The notes beneath the pieces were generated by a model that had not been told where the DNA came from, did not search any database, and saw only the letters and a list, made by a program, of their open reading frames with translations. 8,145 nt of DNA from contig CAZOVK010000090.1 of NCBI GenBank assembly GCA_964583165.1, positions 1 to 8,145 on the forward strand. Direction: 5' to 3'. Shown here piece after piece: positions 1 through 6,751 of this stretch; position 1 is the stretch's first letter, and each line of letters opens with the position of its first letter. Origin of the DNA: CAZOVK01 sp964583165. GTDB lineage: Bacteria > Bacillota > Clostridia > Lachnospirales > WRAX01. The position numbers were made by a program, and so were the translations under genes.

Positions 1-1320
1 AATAATGTACACTGGCAACAAGTTGGAGGTTCTCTTCCTAACAACGTAAAATTCCATGACGGTCAACCGCTTACATCTGATGATGTGAAGTTTACGTTTG
101 ATGAGATTTTGAAACAAGGCGGCAACGCTGTCGCCGCGTTGGCTTCGATAGAAGAAATCACCACCCCCGACCCAACGACTGTTGTGTTCAGACTCGCCGG
201 CATTGATTCGGGCTTCCTCGGTAATCTCGCCTACAACGGCACATTCATTCTCCCGCGCCACATCTATGAAGGCAAAGACTGGATTCTTGAAGACTCCAAC
301 ATGTTGCCTGTTGGCAGTGGCCCGTTCAAGTGGGGCGACTGGCAAAAGGGTTCTCGCATAACGCTTATCAAAAACGAAAACTTCTACCTCGGCCCCGACT
401 ATCCGTATCTCGACAAGGTTGTGTTCTCCTATATCGCCGACTCAAACACGGCTGTTCAGAGTTTTTACAATGGCGAACTCGACGTCCTCGGCATAATCCC
501 GCCTGCGTCTGAAACAGAGAGATTCCTCAGCGACCCGAACATCACGGCGCAAAAGATTATCTACCCGTCACGCTTCTATATCGGCTTCAACTTCGCCGAC
601 CCTGTAATGGCTGACCATAACTTCCGCATGGCAATCGCTTATGCGACAGATTCTGACGACATGATTAACAAGGCGTTAAAGAATATCGGCATGAAGGCTG
701 AATATTACCTGTCGCCGCTCTATGACTGGGCTGTGAACAAGGATGAATCAGCGCGCATACCCGCGTTCAACATCGAAAAAGCCAAGGAATACATGGCGAA
801 AACAGGGCTTACACCCGACGCAAACGGCGTATATCTGACTGTCGACGTTGACACATACAACTACGAGCCGTTCCCCGATTTGGCGCAGGTTATGAAAAAC
901 CAGCTTGCCAAGGTTGGTATCAACGTAAACATCAACATGCTTGAATATGCGGCGTGGGATGAAAAAGTCGCTGTGAACAAGGACTATACAATGACGCTTA
1001 CGGGCGGTTATCAAGGTCCTGAAGCCAGCGCCCTCGGTATGCGCATCATCACGGACGCACCGCTGAACTTCTTAAACTACTCGAACCCCAAACTTGACAC
1101 ACTCTGGGATGAGGGCGGCAAGCTCCCGACTTTTGAGCAACGCGCGCCTAAGTATAAAGAAGCGCAACAGATTCTGGCTGACGACGTGCCTATGGTCATC
1201 ATTTCTGAATGGCTCGGTTATATCCCCTACCAAAGCTACATCGAAGGGCACCCGGCTGACCCGGCCGTCGTTGACAAAACAGCCTTCGCCGAATTTACCT
1301 ATATGTGGATAAACAAATGA
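1..1320 (+). CDS. ABC transporter substrate-binding protein, oligopeptide/dipeptide type (SBP_bac_5), 5' truncated
   Basis: This is the solute-capturing lipoprotein of a peptide-type ABC importer (OppA/DppA family), acting outside the membrane and handing ligand to permeases that are not in the window. The frame is open from base 1, giving 439 residues. The first ATG/GTG codons inside it are not the real start, because recognisable family sequence lies upstream. Residues 16-33 carry the family signature (VKFHDGQPLTSDDVKFTF). Later typical parts are GSGPFKWGDW followed by a lysine/asparagine stretch, an FRMAIAYATD segment, and a C-terminal DDVPMVIISEW. The signal peptide, lipobox cysteine and roughly the first 80-100 residues are missing beyond the left edge. 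The stop codon overlaps the ATG of the next gene (ATGA, 1317-1320), implying one operon and translational coupling. The family is certain; the substrate is not, since such proteins also bind nickel, sugars or other ligands. Confidence 0.93.
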   Translation, partial: NNVHWQQVGGSLPNNVKFHDGQPLTSDDVKFTFDEILKQGGNAVAALASIEEITTPDPTTVVFRLAGIDSGFLGNLAYNGTFILPRHIYEGKDWILEDSNMLPVGSGPFKWGDWQKGSRITLIKNENFYLGPDYPYLDKVVFSYIADSNTAVQSFYNGELDVLGIIPPASETERFLSDPNITAQKIIYPSRFYIGFNFADPVMADHNFRMAIAYATDSDDMINKALKNIGMKAEYYLSPLYDWAVNKDESARIPAFNIEKAKEYMAKTGLTPDANGVYLTVDVDTYNYEPFPDLAQVMKNQLAKVGINVNINMLEYAAWDEKVAVNKDYTMTLTGGYQGPEASALGMRIITDAPLNFLNYSNPKLDTLWDEGGKLPTFEQRAPKYKEAQQILADDVPMVIISEWLGYIPYQSYIEGHPADPAVVDKTAFAEFTYMWINK

Positions 1321-2675
1321 GCCACGATAAAATAGAAGAAATCCTCGCGCGTGTACCGAACTATGACAGTTTCTACACGACAGACGAGTTGGATAACGCG
1401 GCGGCTGAGCTCGCCGCGTTATATCCGCAGATAGTTTCGGTATCAGAGGTTGGCATAAGCCGCGCGGGACATTCAATAAAAATGGTAAAACTCGGCAACG
1501 GCGGCAAAAACGCCCTACTCTTCGCCTGCCCTCACCCGAACGAACCCATTGGCGCCATGACGCTGGTCACATTGGCGCGAATACTCGCCAAAGATTCGAT
1601 TTTGCTTGCGTCAACAAACATGACTTTCTACATGATTTTCTGCATTGACCCAGACGGCACGAAGCTTAACGAAAACTGGTTCAAAGGTCCGTTCACGCTG
1701 GAAAACTACATCCGTGGCTTCTACAGACCACCCGGTTCGGCGCAAGTCGAGTGGACTTTCCCGATTAACTACAAGGGCTTGAAATTCGACAGCCCGATAC
1801 CCGAAACACGCGCTTTGATGAAACTCATTAAAGAAATCAAACCCGAGTTTATGTTCTCGCTTCATAACTGCGCGTTCGGTGGCGCGTTCTGGTATTCGAC
1901 AGATTCTGACCCCGCTCTCTGTGAAGCCCTCGAAAACGCGGCGGTTCGCCAGAATATCCCCTTACACATGGGCGAACCCGAAGCGAATTATATCGAGAAA
2001 TACAGCTTATCTGTGTTCAGTATGTTAAGCATGAAGGCCTACATAGACGCTATCGAGCGCGAAACGGGCAAACTACCGTCTCTCGGCAATTCGGGCACCT
2101 GTAGCGCTGACTATGTAAGCGAAGTATGTGAATGCTTGGCGCTCATGGCTGAACTGCCCTACTTCTATGACGAAAGTATCGGTGACTCAAGCCTATCCGA
2201 TATGCCGAGACGAAAGGCATTAGAGATTGACGCTCATTTTATACGCGAACATCTCGAAAACCTCCACGCCCTCTACAGCCGTGTTTCAGAATTCATGTCA
2301 AACGATGACCCATTCGCGGGCTTCGTCAAAGACTGGGTAAACGCCCGTGACGCAATAACAAGCGAACGCCAAAAAGCCGCCGCTGATACACCTATACACA
2401 TCATGGCGACAGTTTCTGAAGTTTTCGACAACACCGTCCTAAAACGCATCTTCGAGAACTTGAACCTTGCGCTACTGATTCGCGCCTGCGACTTAGAGAT
2501 ACAACGCGGCAACGGCGACAAGGCGATTCTCGAATCCGTCATTGCCAAAGCAGATGTTCTGCTCAAAGAGGGCATCACCTACCTAGAAGCCAACACAAAC
2601 TACAAAGTCATACCCATTCAAAAACTCGTCCGCATACAGATTGAAAGCGCGTTCGCGGCAATAAACAAGCTATGA
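1317..2675 (+). CDS. M14-family zinc carboxypeptidase-like protein
   Basis: A 452-residue metallopeptidase-like protein of the M14 (carboxypeptidase A-like) fold. It keeps the expected zinc ligands: HPNE gives His73 and Glu76, and FSLHN gives His183. LMAELPYF supplies Glu279 in the place of the general-base glutamate (usual pattern T-x-E-x-P). The segment DPDGTKLNEN (111-120) matches the NPDG-type substrate region of the family. I see no signal peptide, so it is probably cytoplasmic. About 170 residues after the catalytic glutamate form an extra helical domain that I do not recognise. I chose ATG 1317 because it overlaps the preceding stop as ATGA; a GTG at 1305 is an alternative adding four residues. 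No good Shine-Dalgarno precedes it, which suggests coupled translation. Trimming of imported peptides or murein peptides is plausible from context, but the substrate is unknown. Confidence 0.85.
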   Translation: MSHDKIEEILARVPNYDSFYTTDELDNAAAELAALYPQIVSVSEVGISRAGHSIKMVKLGNGGKNALLFACPHPNEPIGAMTLVTLARILAKDSILLASTNMTFYMIFCIDPDGTKLNENWFKGPFTLENYIRGFYRPPGSAQVEWTFPINYKGLKFDSPIPETRALMKLIKEIKPEFMFSLHNCAFGGAFWYSTDSDPALCEALENAAVRQNIPLHMGEPEANYIEKYSLSVFSMLSMKAYIDAIERETGKLPSLGNSGTCSADYVSEVCECLALMAELPYFYDESIGDSSLSDMPRRKALEIDAHFIREHLENLHALYSRVSEFMSNDDPFAGFVKDWVNARDAITSERQKAAADTPIHIMATVSEVFDNTVLKRIFENLNLALLIRACDLEIQRGNGDKAILESVIAKADVLLKEGITYLEANTNYKVIPIQKLVRIQIESAFAAINKL

Positions 2676-3991
2676 CAGAGGGGCGCGTACTACCCATTAT
2701 CGTAAGGTTTTCACTCCCCATACTGCTTGCGAACATCTTTCAACAGCTTTACACAGTCGTTGACGGCATTGTTGTCGGCAAAAACATCAGCCCCCAAGCC
2801 CTTGCGGCTGTGGGGGCCGGTTTTCCCGTGACCTATATGCTCACATCCGTGTTTCTGGGGCTGGGGCTGGGCGCGTCTGTTTTAATCGCCCAGAATTATG
2901 GCAACAGCGACCTAGACAACGTTAGGCGTGTGGCGAAAACCATGAATGCGTTCCTGCTCATTGTGTCACTACCGCTGACAATCCTTGGCATTGTCAGCGC
3001 CGGCGCATTCTTGAACCTCTTAAATGTGCCCGAAGACATTTTCAGTGACGCGAAACTCTACATGGTCGTGTATTATCTCGGGCTTCTGCCTCAATTCGGC
3101 TACAACGTGAACGCCAGTGTCCTACAGGGTATCGGCGACAGTAAATCGCCCCTTAACATCCTCATCATCTCCAGTATCTTACATATCGCGCTTGCGTTCC
3201 TGTTCGTTGTTGTCATACCGTGGGGCGTGGCGGGTGTCGCGTTCTCGACAGTCTTTTCACAACTCGTAAGTTGGGTTCTAAGCATAATCGTAATCAAGCG
3301 TAAATACAATGAAATCGCCGTGCCCACGTTCTCGCTAAAGATTGACAGACACTCGTTCGTTCAAGTCCTCAAAGTAGGCCTACCCATCGGCTTCCAAAAT
3401 GCCCTTTTCTCTGTGGGCATGATGGTCATGCAACCGCTTATCAACTCATACGGCTATGTGTTCATTGCGGGTTATAACGCCGCAATCAAGGTAGACGGCT
3501 TCGTGTTCATACCCGTGACAAGTTTGGCGGCGGCTGTCACAACCTTCGTAGGGCAAAACATAGGCGCGAAAAAGCTTGACCGTGTAAAAGAGGGCTTTCG
3601 TGCGACAATGTGGCTTGCTATGGGGCTTTGCGTGCTGATGTGCGCTATTGTCATACCCCTTAGGTCACAACTGATGTATCTGTTCACAGACCAAAGCGCC
3701 GTTGTGTCCGCGGGGAACGAATACCTAATACGCGTCATACCTTTGTACTTTCTATCGACCATTCAGTTCATGTATGTAGGTGTTTTGCGCGGCGCCGGTC
3801 AATCACTTGTGCCGACAATCGCGACAATGTTGAGCCTCTGGCTCGCACGGGTACCCGCCGCTTTTCTGCTCTCATCATGGTTCGGCGCGGCAAATATGCA
3901 CTGGTGTTATCCAATCGGTTGGGTTTTAGGGCTCGCCATCTTAATCCCCTACTACTACTTAGGCAAGTGGAAGCGCGGAATAGCAACATAA
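2672..3991 (+). CDS. MATE family multidrug/metabolite efflux transporter
   Basis: A 439-residue inner-membrane antiporter of the MATE family, which exports cationic or aromatic compounds using a sodium or proton gradient. The N-terminus (MTEGRVLPIIVRFSLPILLA, then NIFQQLYTVVDGIVVG) is the textbook start of bacterial NorM/DinF-type members. The protein has the two-lobe layout, with about 12 hydrophobic segments: the first lobe roughly 10-210, the second roughly 228-430, beginning again with VLKVGLPIGFQNALFSVGMMV. Length is normal for the family. It starts at an ATGA overlap with the peptidase gene and has no clear ribosome binding site of its own, so translation is probably coupled. It is the last gene of the cassette, 0 bases before the terminator palindrome. 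The family is very sure; the substrate cannot be read from the sequence. Export of a product linked to the peptide genes is only a guess. Confidence 0.95.
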   Translation: MTEGRVLPIIVRFSLPILLANIFQQLYTVVDGIVVGKNISPQALAAVGAGFPVTYMLTSVFLGLGLGASVLIAQNYGNSDLDNVRRVAKTMNAFLLIVSLPLTILGIVSAGAFLNLLNVPEDIFSDAKLYMVVYYLGLLPQFGYNVNASVLQGIGDSKSPLNILIISSILHIALAFLFVVVIPWGVAGVAFSTVFSQLVSWVLSIIVIKRKYNEIAVPTFSLKIDRHSFVQVLKVGLPIGFQNALFSVGMMVMQPLINSYGYVFIAGYNAAIKVDGFVFIPVTSLAAAVTTFVGQNIGAKKLDRVKEGFRATMWLAMGLCVLMCAIVIPLRSQLMYLFTDQSAVVSAGNEYLIRVIPLYFLSTIQFMYVGVLRGAGQSLVPTIATMLSLWLARVPAAFLLSSWFGAANMHWCYPIGWVLGLAILIPYYYLGKWKRGIAT

Positions 3992-4015
3992 AAAGGCGGT
4001 CAATTGACCGCCTTT
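3992..4015. terminator. Bidirectional intrinsic terminator between convergent genes
   Basis: A perfect 24-base palindrome, AAAGGCGGTC-AATT-GACCGCCTTT, lies between the + strand MATE stop (3991) and the - strand zinc-ribbon gene stop (4018). Read on the - strand it ends in a TTTTT tract, so it is the better terminator for the ECF operon. On the + strand the tail is only TTTCCCT, giving a weaker but likely terminator for the transporter cassette. Confidence 0.85.
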
Positions 4016-4017
4016 CC

Positions 4018-4773
4018 CTATTCGCCGCTCTCTACAGTGATAACGCCGTCAAAGTTACTTGCGCTGACGTTGATAATACTGAACTTTAGCTTGCCTTTGT
4101 TGAATCTGGTTAAACTAAACGTCTGTTTACCCTGCTCAATCGTTTCTTCCAAAATCTCATTACCTTGCGTAATTCTCAGTTTCACAGTTCCATCACATTC
4201 TATAGCTTCGACAGTTACTGAAACGGGTTTTTTGGTTGCGTTGAATGTTTTCTTACATTCATAACCCTTTGTCGCCTCATTGTAACTAAGTCGCCACGTA
4301 TCCCCTGAAGAAACTTCCGCGACATACTGCGCGCTACCGCTCAAATTGCCTGAATAATACGACATACTTCTGTTTAACGTAAAACCATCAGCCGAAAACA
4401 CCGAAACTAGCATGATACCAAGACAACCAAACGCAAGCAAAATACTGATAATACAACCCGCCAACAACCCCCTGTTCGGCTTAACCATCACAGTCACCGG
4501 GTTGACCTGCGACCCACAATTCGGGCAGAACCGTGAATGCGCATCATTGAACGCCCCACAGTTAGCGCACTGCTTGCGCGTCTGCTTTCTACCAACAATC
4601 AGGTATAGAATCAACCCGATGAGATTTCCGCTTACAATAACCAGAAGCGTCCATAACCCCGCCGATAGGCCGCGCTGTTTCGCGTCCTTATAAACCCACA
4701 TGCCCAAAAACACCATAGACGCGAGCATAAGCCCGACCGAAATGAACATATAAACTAAAATACTAGTTGTCAT
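4018..4773 (-). CDS. Membrane protein with PLDc_N-like segment, zinc ribbon and extracytoplasmic domain
   Basis: A 251-residue protein of unknown function. Two hydrophobic helices come first (about 4-27 and 39-61). The second, with WTLLVIVSGNLIGLILYLIVGR, resembles the short phospholipase-D N-terminal membrane segment found in many small Bacillota membrane proteins. A four-cysteine zinc ribbon follows (Cys69, Cys72, Cys83, Cys86: CANCG and CPNCG), then a third helix (about 103-126). Residues 127-251 are a hydrophilic, beta-rich domain, probably outside the membrane. Topology is uncertain, because basic residues flank the second helix on both sides. The ATG at 4773 has a good ribosome binding site (AGAGGGG, 7 bases away) and overlaps the previous gene by 11 bases, so it belongs to the ECF sigma operon. 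A sensor or target role in that stress circuit is inferred from position only. Confidence 0.8.
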   Translation of the reverse strand: MTTSILVYMFISVGLMLASMVFLGMWVYKDAKQRGLSAGLWTLLVIVSGNLIGLILYLIVGRKQTRKQCANCGAFNDAHSRFCPNCGSQVNPVTVMVKPNRGLLAGCIISILLAFGCLGIMLVSVFSADGFTLNRSMSYYSGNLSGSAQYVAEVSSGDTWRLSYNEATKGYECKKTFNATKKPVSVTVEAIECDGTVKLRITQGNEILEETIEQGKQTFSLTRFNKGKLKFSIINVSASNFDGVITVESGE

Positions 4774-5080
4774 TTATTATCCCCTCTCTGTTTTCACGGC
4801 TACTTAACAAATAAACCGCTCCGATTAGCCCACCCACGCACACATAACATATTGAACCAACAAGCGCAATACTCTGAAAATCGAATATAAACGCCATAAT
4901 CGCGAGAAATGCAAGACTAATCAAGATATACGCCACCTGTATACAAATGAGCGCAATATTCATACGGCGTTCGCGCCTCTCTTCTGCCTTTCGTATCGTG
5001 TCAACTTTCAAAACACCGCTAACCTTATGTCTCTCGGCAAATTGAGCCTTCAATGCTTGTTCCAGACGTTCGTCATTCAT
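4763..5080 (-). CDS. Small two-helix membrane protein, probable anti-sigma factor
   Basis: A 105-residue protein directly downstream of the ECF sigma gene. A charged, probably helical cytoplasmic part (residues 1-40, rich in Glu, Lys and Arg) is followed by two membrane helices (about 41-65 and 69-92) and a short charged tail. The open frame continues upstream, but I set the start at ATG 5080: a clean GGAGG lies 9 bases before it, and it overlaps the sigma stop by 8 bases (ATGAATGA). Its position is that of membrane anti-sigma factors, which hold the sigma factor at the membrane until a signal arrives. It lacks the HxxxCxxC zinc motif of the classical ZAS anti-sigma domain, so the role rests on gene order and topology. 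It could instead be another small membrane partner. Confidence 0.7.
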   Translation of the reverse strand: MNDERLEQALKAQFAERHKVSGVLKVDTIRKAEERRERRMNIALICIQVAYILISLAFLAIMAFIFDFQSIALVGSICYVCVGGLIGAVYLLSSRENREGIINDN

Positions 5081-5597
5081 AGCCCAATGCCTCCATCTCT
5101 GTCTTAATTCTCTGTTTAGCTTCGTGCAAATGCCGTTTAATCGTGCCCTCGGGCTTATTAAGTATGTCAGCAATCTCTGCAATCTTCATATTCTCTGAAT
5201 AGAATAAAATAATCGGCACGCGGTACTTCTCGTCCAAACTGTTGATTGCACGGCGCAACACATCACTCTCAAACCCAGCAATAACGCCCCCCTCAATATC
5301 GACGCTGCTATCAGCAACAGCCGCCACTTCATCAGAATTCGTATCGAATAACCTGAACAACCGCCATTGCCGCGCCCTCTTTTGAGTTACATTCTTCCAA
5401 AGGTTAATAGCTATAGAAATGAGGTAACTCTTGGGATTCCTATTAGAATCGATTTTGTGGGCGTTCTCAATGGCTTTAAGGAAGGTCTGCTGAAATAAGT
5501 CCTCGCCGTCTGCCCTATTCTTCGCGAGATACACGCAAAAACTCAAAACCGCGTCGCCATATTCATTGATTAAGGCATTAATTTCGACCGTTTCCAC
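5073..5597 (-). CDS. ECF-type RNA polymerase sigma factor
   Basis: A 174-residue extracytoplasmic-function sigma factor that redirects RNA polymerase to a small regulon, usually for envelope or antimicrobial stress. Region 2 spans about 7-78. It includes DGEDLFQQTFLKAI (30-43) for core binding and SYLISIAINLWKN with a basic tail (58-78) for the -10 element. A variable acidic linker (about 85-110) leads to region 4 (about 112-165). There SLDEKYRVPIILFYSENM precedes the helix-turn-helix that ends GTIKRHLHEAKQRIK. The start is GTG 5597: an in-frame TGA lies directly upstream, so no earlier start is possible. The only Shine-Dalgarno (AAGGGGAG, 5619-5612) is 14 bases away, long for this GTG, but 10 bases from an out-of-frame ATG at 5601. 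It is the first gene of a three-gene overlapping operon with the putative anti-sigma factor and zinc-ribbon protein. Confidence 0.93.
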   Translation of the reverse strand: METVEINALINEYGDAVLSFCVYLAKNRADGEDLFQQTFLKAIENAHKIDSNRNPKSYLISIAINLWKNVTQKRARQWRLFRLFDTNSDEVAAVADSSVDIEGGVIAGFESDVLRRAINSLDEKYRVPIILFYSENMKIAEIADILNKPEGTIKRHLHEAKQRIKTEMEALGYE

Positions 5598-5623
5598 TCA
5601 TATATCACCAACTCCCCTTGATA

Positions 5624-5651
5624 TATATTGTCACCTACATCAAAAAGGTTC
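5624..5651 (-). promoter_or_regulatory. Possible ECF-type promoter of the sigma operon
   Basis: On the - strand, GAACCTTTTT (from 5651) followed about 17 bases later by CAATATA (5630-5624) resembles the AAC-centred -35 of ECF promoters and would suit autoregulation. The -10 does not match the common CGTC/CGTA form. An overlapping sigma-A reading (TTGCCG, 18 bases, GACAAT) is also possible. Confidence 0.35.
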
Positions 5652-5654
5652 GGC

Positions 5655-5692
5655 AAAAAATCAAAATAATAACCGCCCCCATCAGGAGCGGT
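5655..5692 (-). terminator. Intrinsic terminator of the HIRAN gene
   Basis: On the - strand, ACCGCTCC and GGGGCGGT (8 pairs, one of them G-T) enclose a 5-base loop, followed by a T-rich run (TATTATTTTGATTTTTT). The stem begins within the last codons of the HIRAN gene. It separates that gene from the sigma operon downstream. Confidence 0.75.
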
Positions 5693-6047
5693 CACTCTCA
5701 CTGGCTATTTTCATGTTCAGCATATCATACATTTCCATATACTGCGAATCCATTTTGACAATCTCGGCTATCACAGAACTGTGCGTAATAACCAAAACTC
5801 TTGCAAACGCCGTGTCACCAATCTTGTCATAAAGCCGCCCGGCACTGTAGGTCCCTTGGTACACCGTATTCGTACTGTTCGCTACATACCCAATCTTCCC
5901 AATTACAGGTAATTCTACAAGTATGGCTTCGCTGTCATAGTTATTCGCTTTATCCTTAACCAGCCTAACCGTCCTACCGATTTCAAACGGTTTCTTGCCA
6001 TAATAATGCGAAAGCCCCACAATCGTAATCAAAACCGTGTCACTCAT
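5682..6047 (-). CDS. Stand-alone HIRAN-domain protein
   Basis: A 121-residue soluble protein made almost entirely of one HIRAN domain (about residues 3-92). The recognisable parts are VGLSHYYG near the start, LVKDKANNYDSEAILV (29-44, matching the family's E-x-x-N-x-x-D-x-x-A pattern), IGYVAN (52-57) and GTYSAGRLYDKI (65-76). In larger proteins such as HLTF/Rad5 the HIRAN domain binds single-stranded DNA ends. Small bacterial versions are known, but their role is unclear. The frame opens at a TTG at 6062, but I prefer ATG 6047, because the GGGGG just upstream then acts as its ribosome binding site and the domain begins right after. It has its own promoter and terminator, so it is a single-gene unit. 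Residues 93-121 are a helical tail that I do not recognise. Confidence 0.82.
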   Translation of the reverse strand: MSDTVLITIVGLSHYYGKKPFEIGRTVRLVKDKANNYDSEAILVELPVIGKIGYVANSTNTVYQGTYSAGRLYDKIGDTAFARVLVITHSSVIAEIVKMDSQYMEMYDMLNMKIASESDRS

Positions 6048-6070
6048 GCGCTTCGCCCCCAATTTACCAT

Positions 6071-6099
6071 ATTATATCACTATCCAACCTCACATTCAA
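6071..6099 (-). promoter_or_regulatory. Sigma-A-type promoter for the HIRAN gene
   Basis: On the - strand, TTGAAT (6099-6094), a 17-base spacer and a perfect TATAAT (6076-6071) form a near-consensus housekeeping promoter. Transcription would begin near 6064, leaving a leader of about 17 bases before ATG 6047. It starts immediately after the T-tract of the spoIIID terminator. Confidence 0.8.
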
Positions 6100-6100
6100 C

Positions 6101-6129
6101 AAAAAAACAGCCGCGGGGGGTGCCGCGGC
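6101..6129 (-). terminator. Strong intrinsic terminator downstream of spoIIID
   Basis: On the - strand, GCCGCGG and CCGCGGC (7 G-C pairs) flank a 6-base loop and are followed by TG and a run of seven T. It lies about 43 bases past the spoIIID stop and stops read-through into the HIRAN gene. Confidence 0.88.
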
Positions 6130-6171
6130 CGCCTTTGTTATGTAAGCTATGGGGAGTATTTTCAAGACCTC

Positions 6172-6438
6172 TTAGACCTTCTTTACACCAGTTGTGGTCA
6201 TGTACTTCTCCTTCGTCGCCAAACCGCCGCGGATATGCCGCTCTGACTTGTTGACCTCAAGCACGCGCCGTGCCTCTCGGGCGAGCTTAGGGTTTATCTT
6301 TGCAAGACGTTCGGTTACGTCCTTATGTACCGTAGATTTACTTATGCCAAATCGCCTGGCTGTTTCTCTGACTGTCGCGGATTCGGTAATTATGAAGTTC
6401 GCAACCTCGATGGCTCTTTCCTCTATATAGTCCTTCAA
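6172..6438 (-). CDS. spoIIID: SpoIIID, sporulation transcription factor
   Basis: An 88-residue DNA-binding regulator that acts in the mother cell during endospore formation, switching gene expression between the sigma-E and sigma-K stages. It matches the family over its full length. KDYIEERAIEVANFII is the N-terminus, TVRETARRFGISKSTVHKD (22-40) is the helix-turn-helix, and LAKINPKLA (45-53) follows. KSERHIRGG (64-72) with ATKEKY (74-79) is the conserved basic C-terminal DNA-binding part. The frame extends upstream to an ATG at 6486, but homologues begin at the KDYI region. A TTG at 6438 has a near-ideal ribosome binding site (AAGGGGAGG, 8 bases away), so TTG is the likely start. It appears monocistronic, with a strong terminator after it. 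Presence of this gene marks the genome as that of a spore-former lineage. Confidence 0.95.
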   Translation of the reverse strand: MKDYIEERAIEVANFIITESATVRETARRFGISKSTVHKDVTERLAKINPKLAREARRVLEVNKSERHIRGGLATKEKYMTTTGVKKV

Positions 6439-6751
6439 GAAATTGCCCTCCCCTTCATATCGTTCTGTAATATATATGAAGGGCACTAGCTTGTTATGAA
6501 AAAAAGCGCAAATTAGGGCTTTTCCACGTTATTATTGATGTTTTGTATGTGTTATTTTTCAGTAGCTTGTCTTTAGCTAATATTGTGAATTATTTATCAA
6601 ACGTATTGCATACGAATATACTCCTCGCAATAAATCAACCGTATTTTTCAAAAGTGAAATATTCTTAACCACAACCATTCATCGTATAAACAAAAACACT
6701 ATGCCCACCATCCTAAGAGTTCACGAGTTCAATAGCTCATATAAGCATAAT
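6439..6751. other. AT-rich gap with no recognisable gene
   Basis: Between the decayed pstA end and spoIIID, both strands are full of stops. No RNA gene, repeat or conserved protein fragment is visible. A pstB gene would be expected after pstA on the - strand. Only a GGAGG inside the pstA end followed by an ATG with a stop three codons later is seen, so pstB is absent or eroded beyond recognition. The right part holds the spoIIID leader and possible promoter. Confidence 0.6.
6471..6497 (-). promoter_or_regulatory. Possible sigma-E-type promoter of spoIIID
   Basis: On the - strand, ATA (6497-6495), a 16-base gap and CATATATA (6478-6471) resemble the mother-cell sigma-E pattern ATA-N16-18-CATACAnT. 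In Bacillus subtilis, spoIIID is transcribed by sigma-E, which makes the match meaningful. The region is AT-rich, so chance similarity is possible. Confidence 0.4.

Noticed and set aside
85..1320. GTG at 85 as the start of the substrate-binding protein
   Set aside because: The same frame is open from base 1 and already holds family signature residues upstream, so the gene is simply cut by the window edge.
5081..5182. Longer form of the small membrane protein starting inside the sigma gene
   Set aside because: The extra 34 residues overlap conserved sigma region 4 and have no ribosome binding site; ATG 5080 has GGAGG 9 bases away.
6439..6486. ATG at 6486 as the spoIIID start
   Set aside because: It adds 16 residues absent from the family, and the good ribosome binding site lies downstream of it, before TTG 6438.
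6680..6751. Possible pstB start after pstA
   Set aside because: GGAGG and an ATG are present, but a stop follows within three codons and no Walker A motif or other ATPase sequence is visible in any frame.
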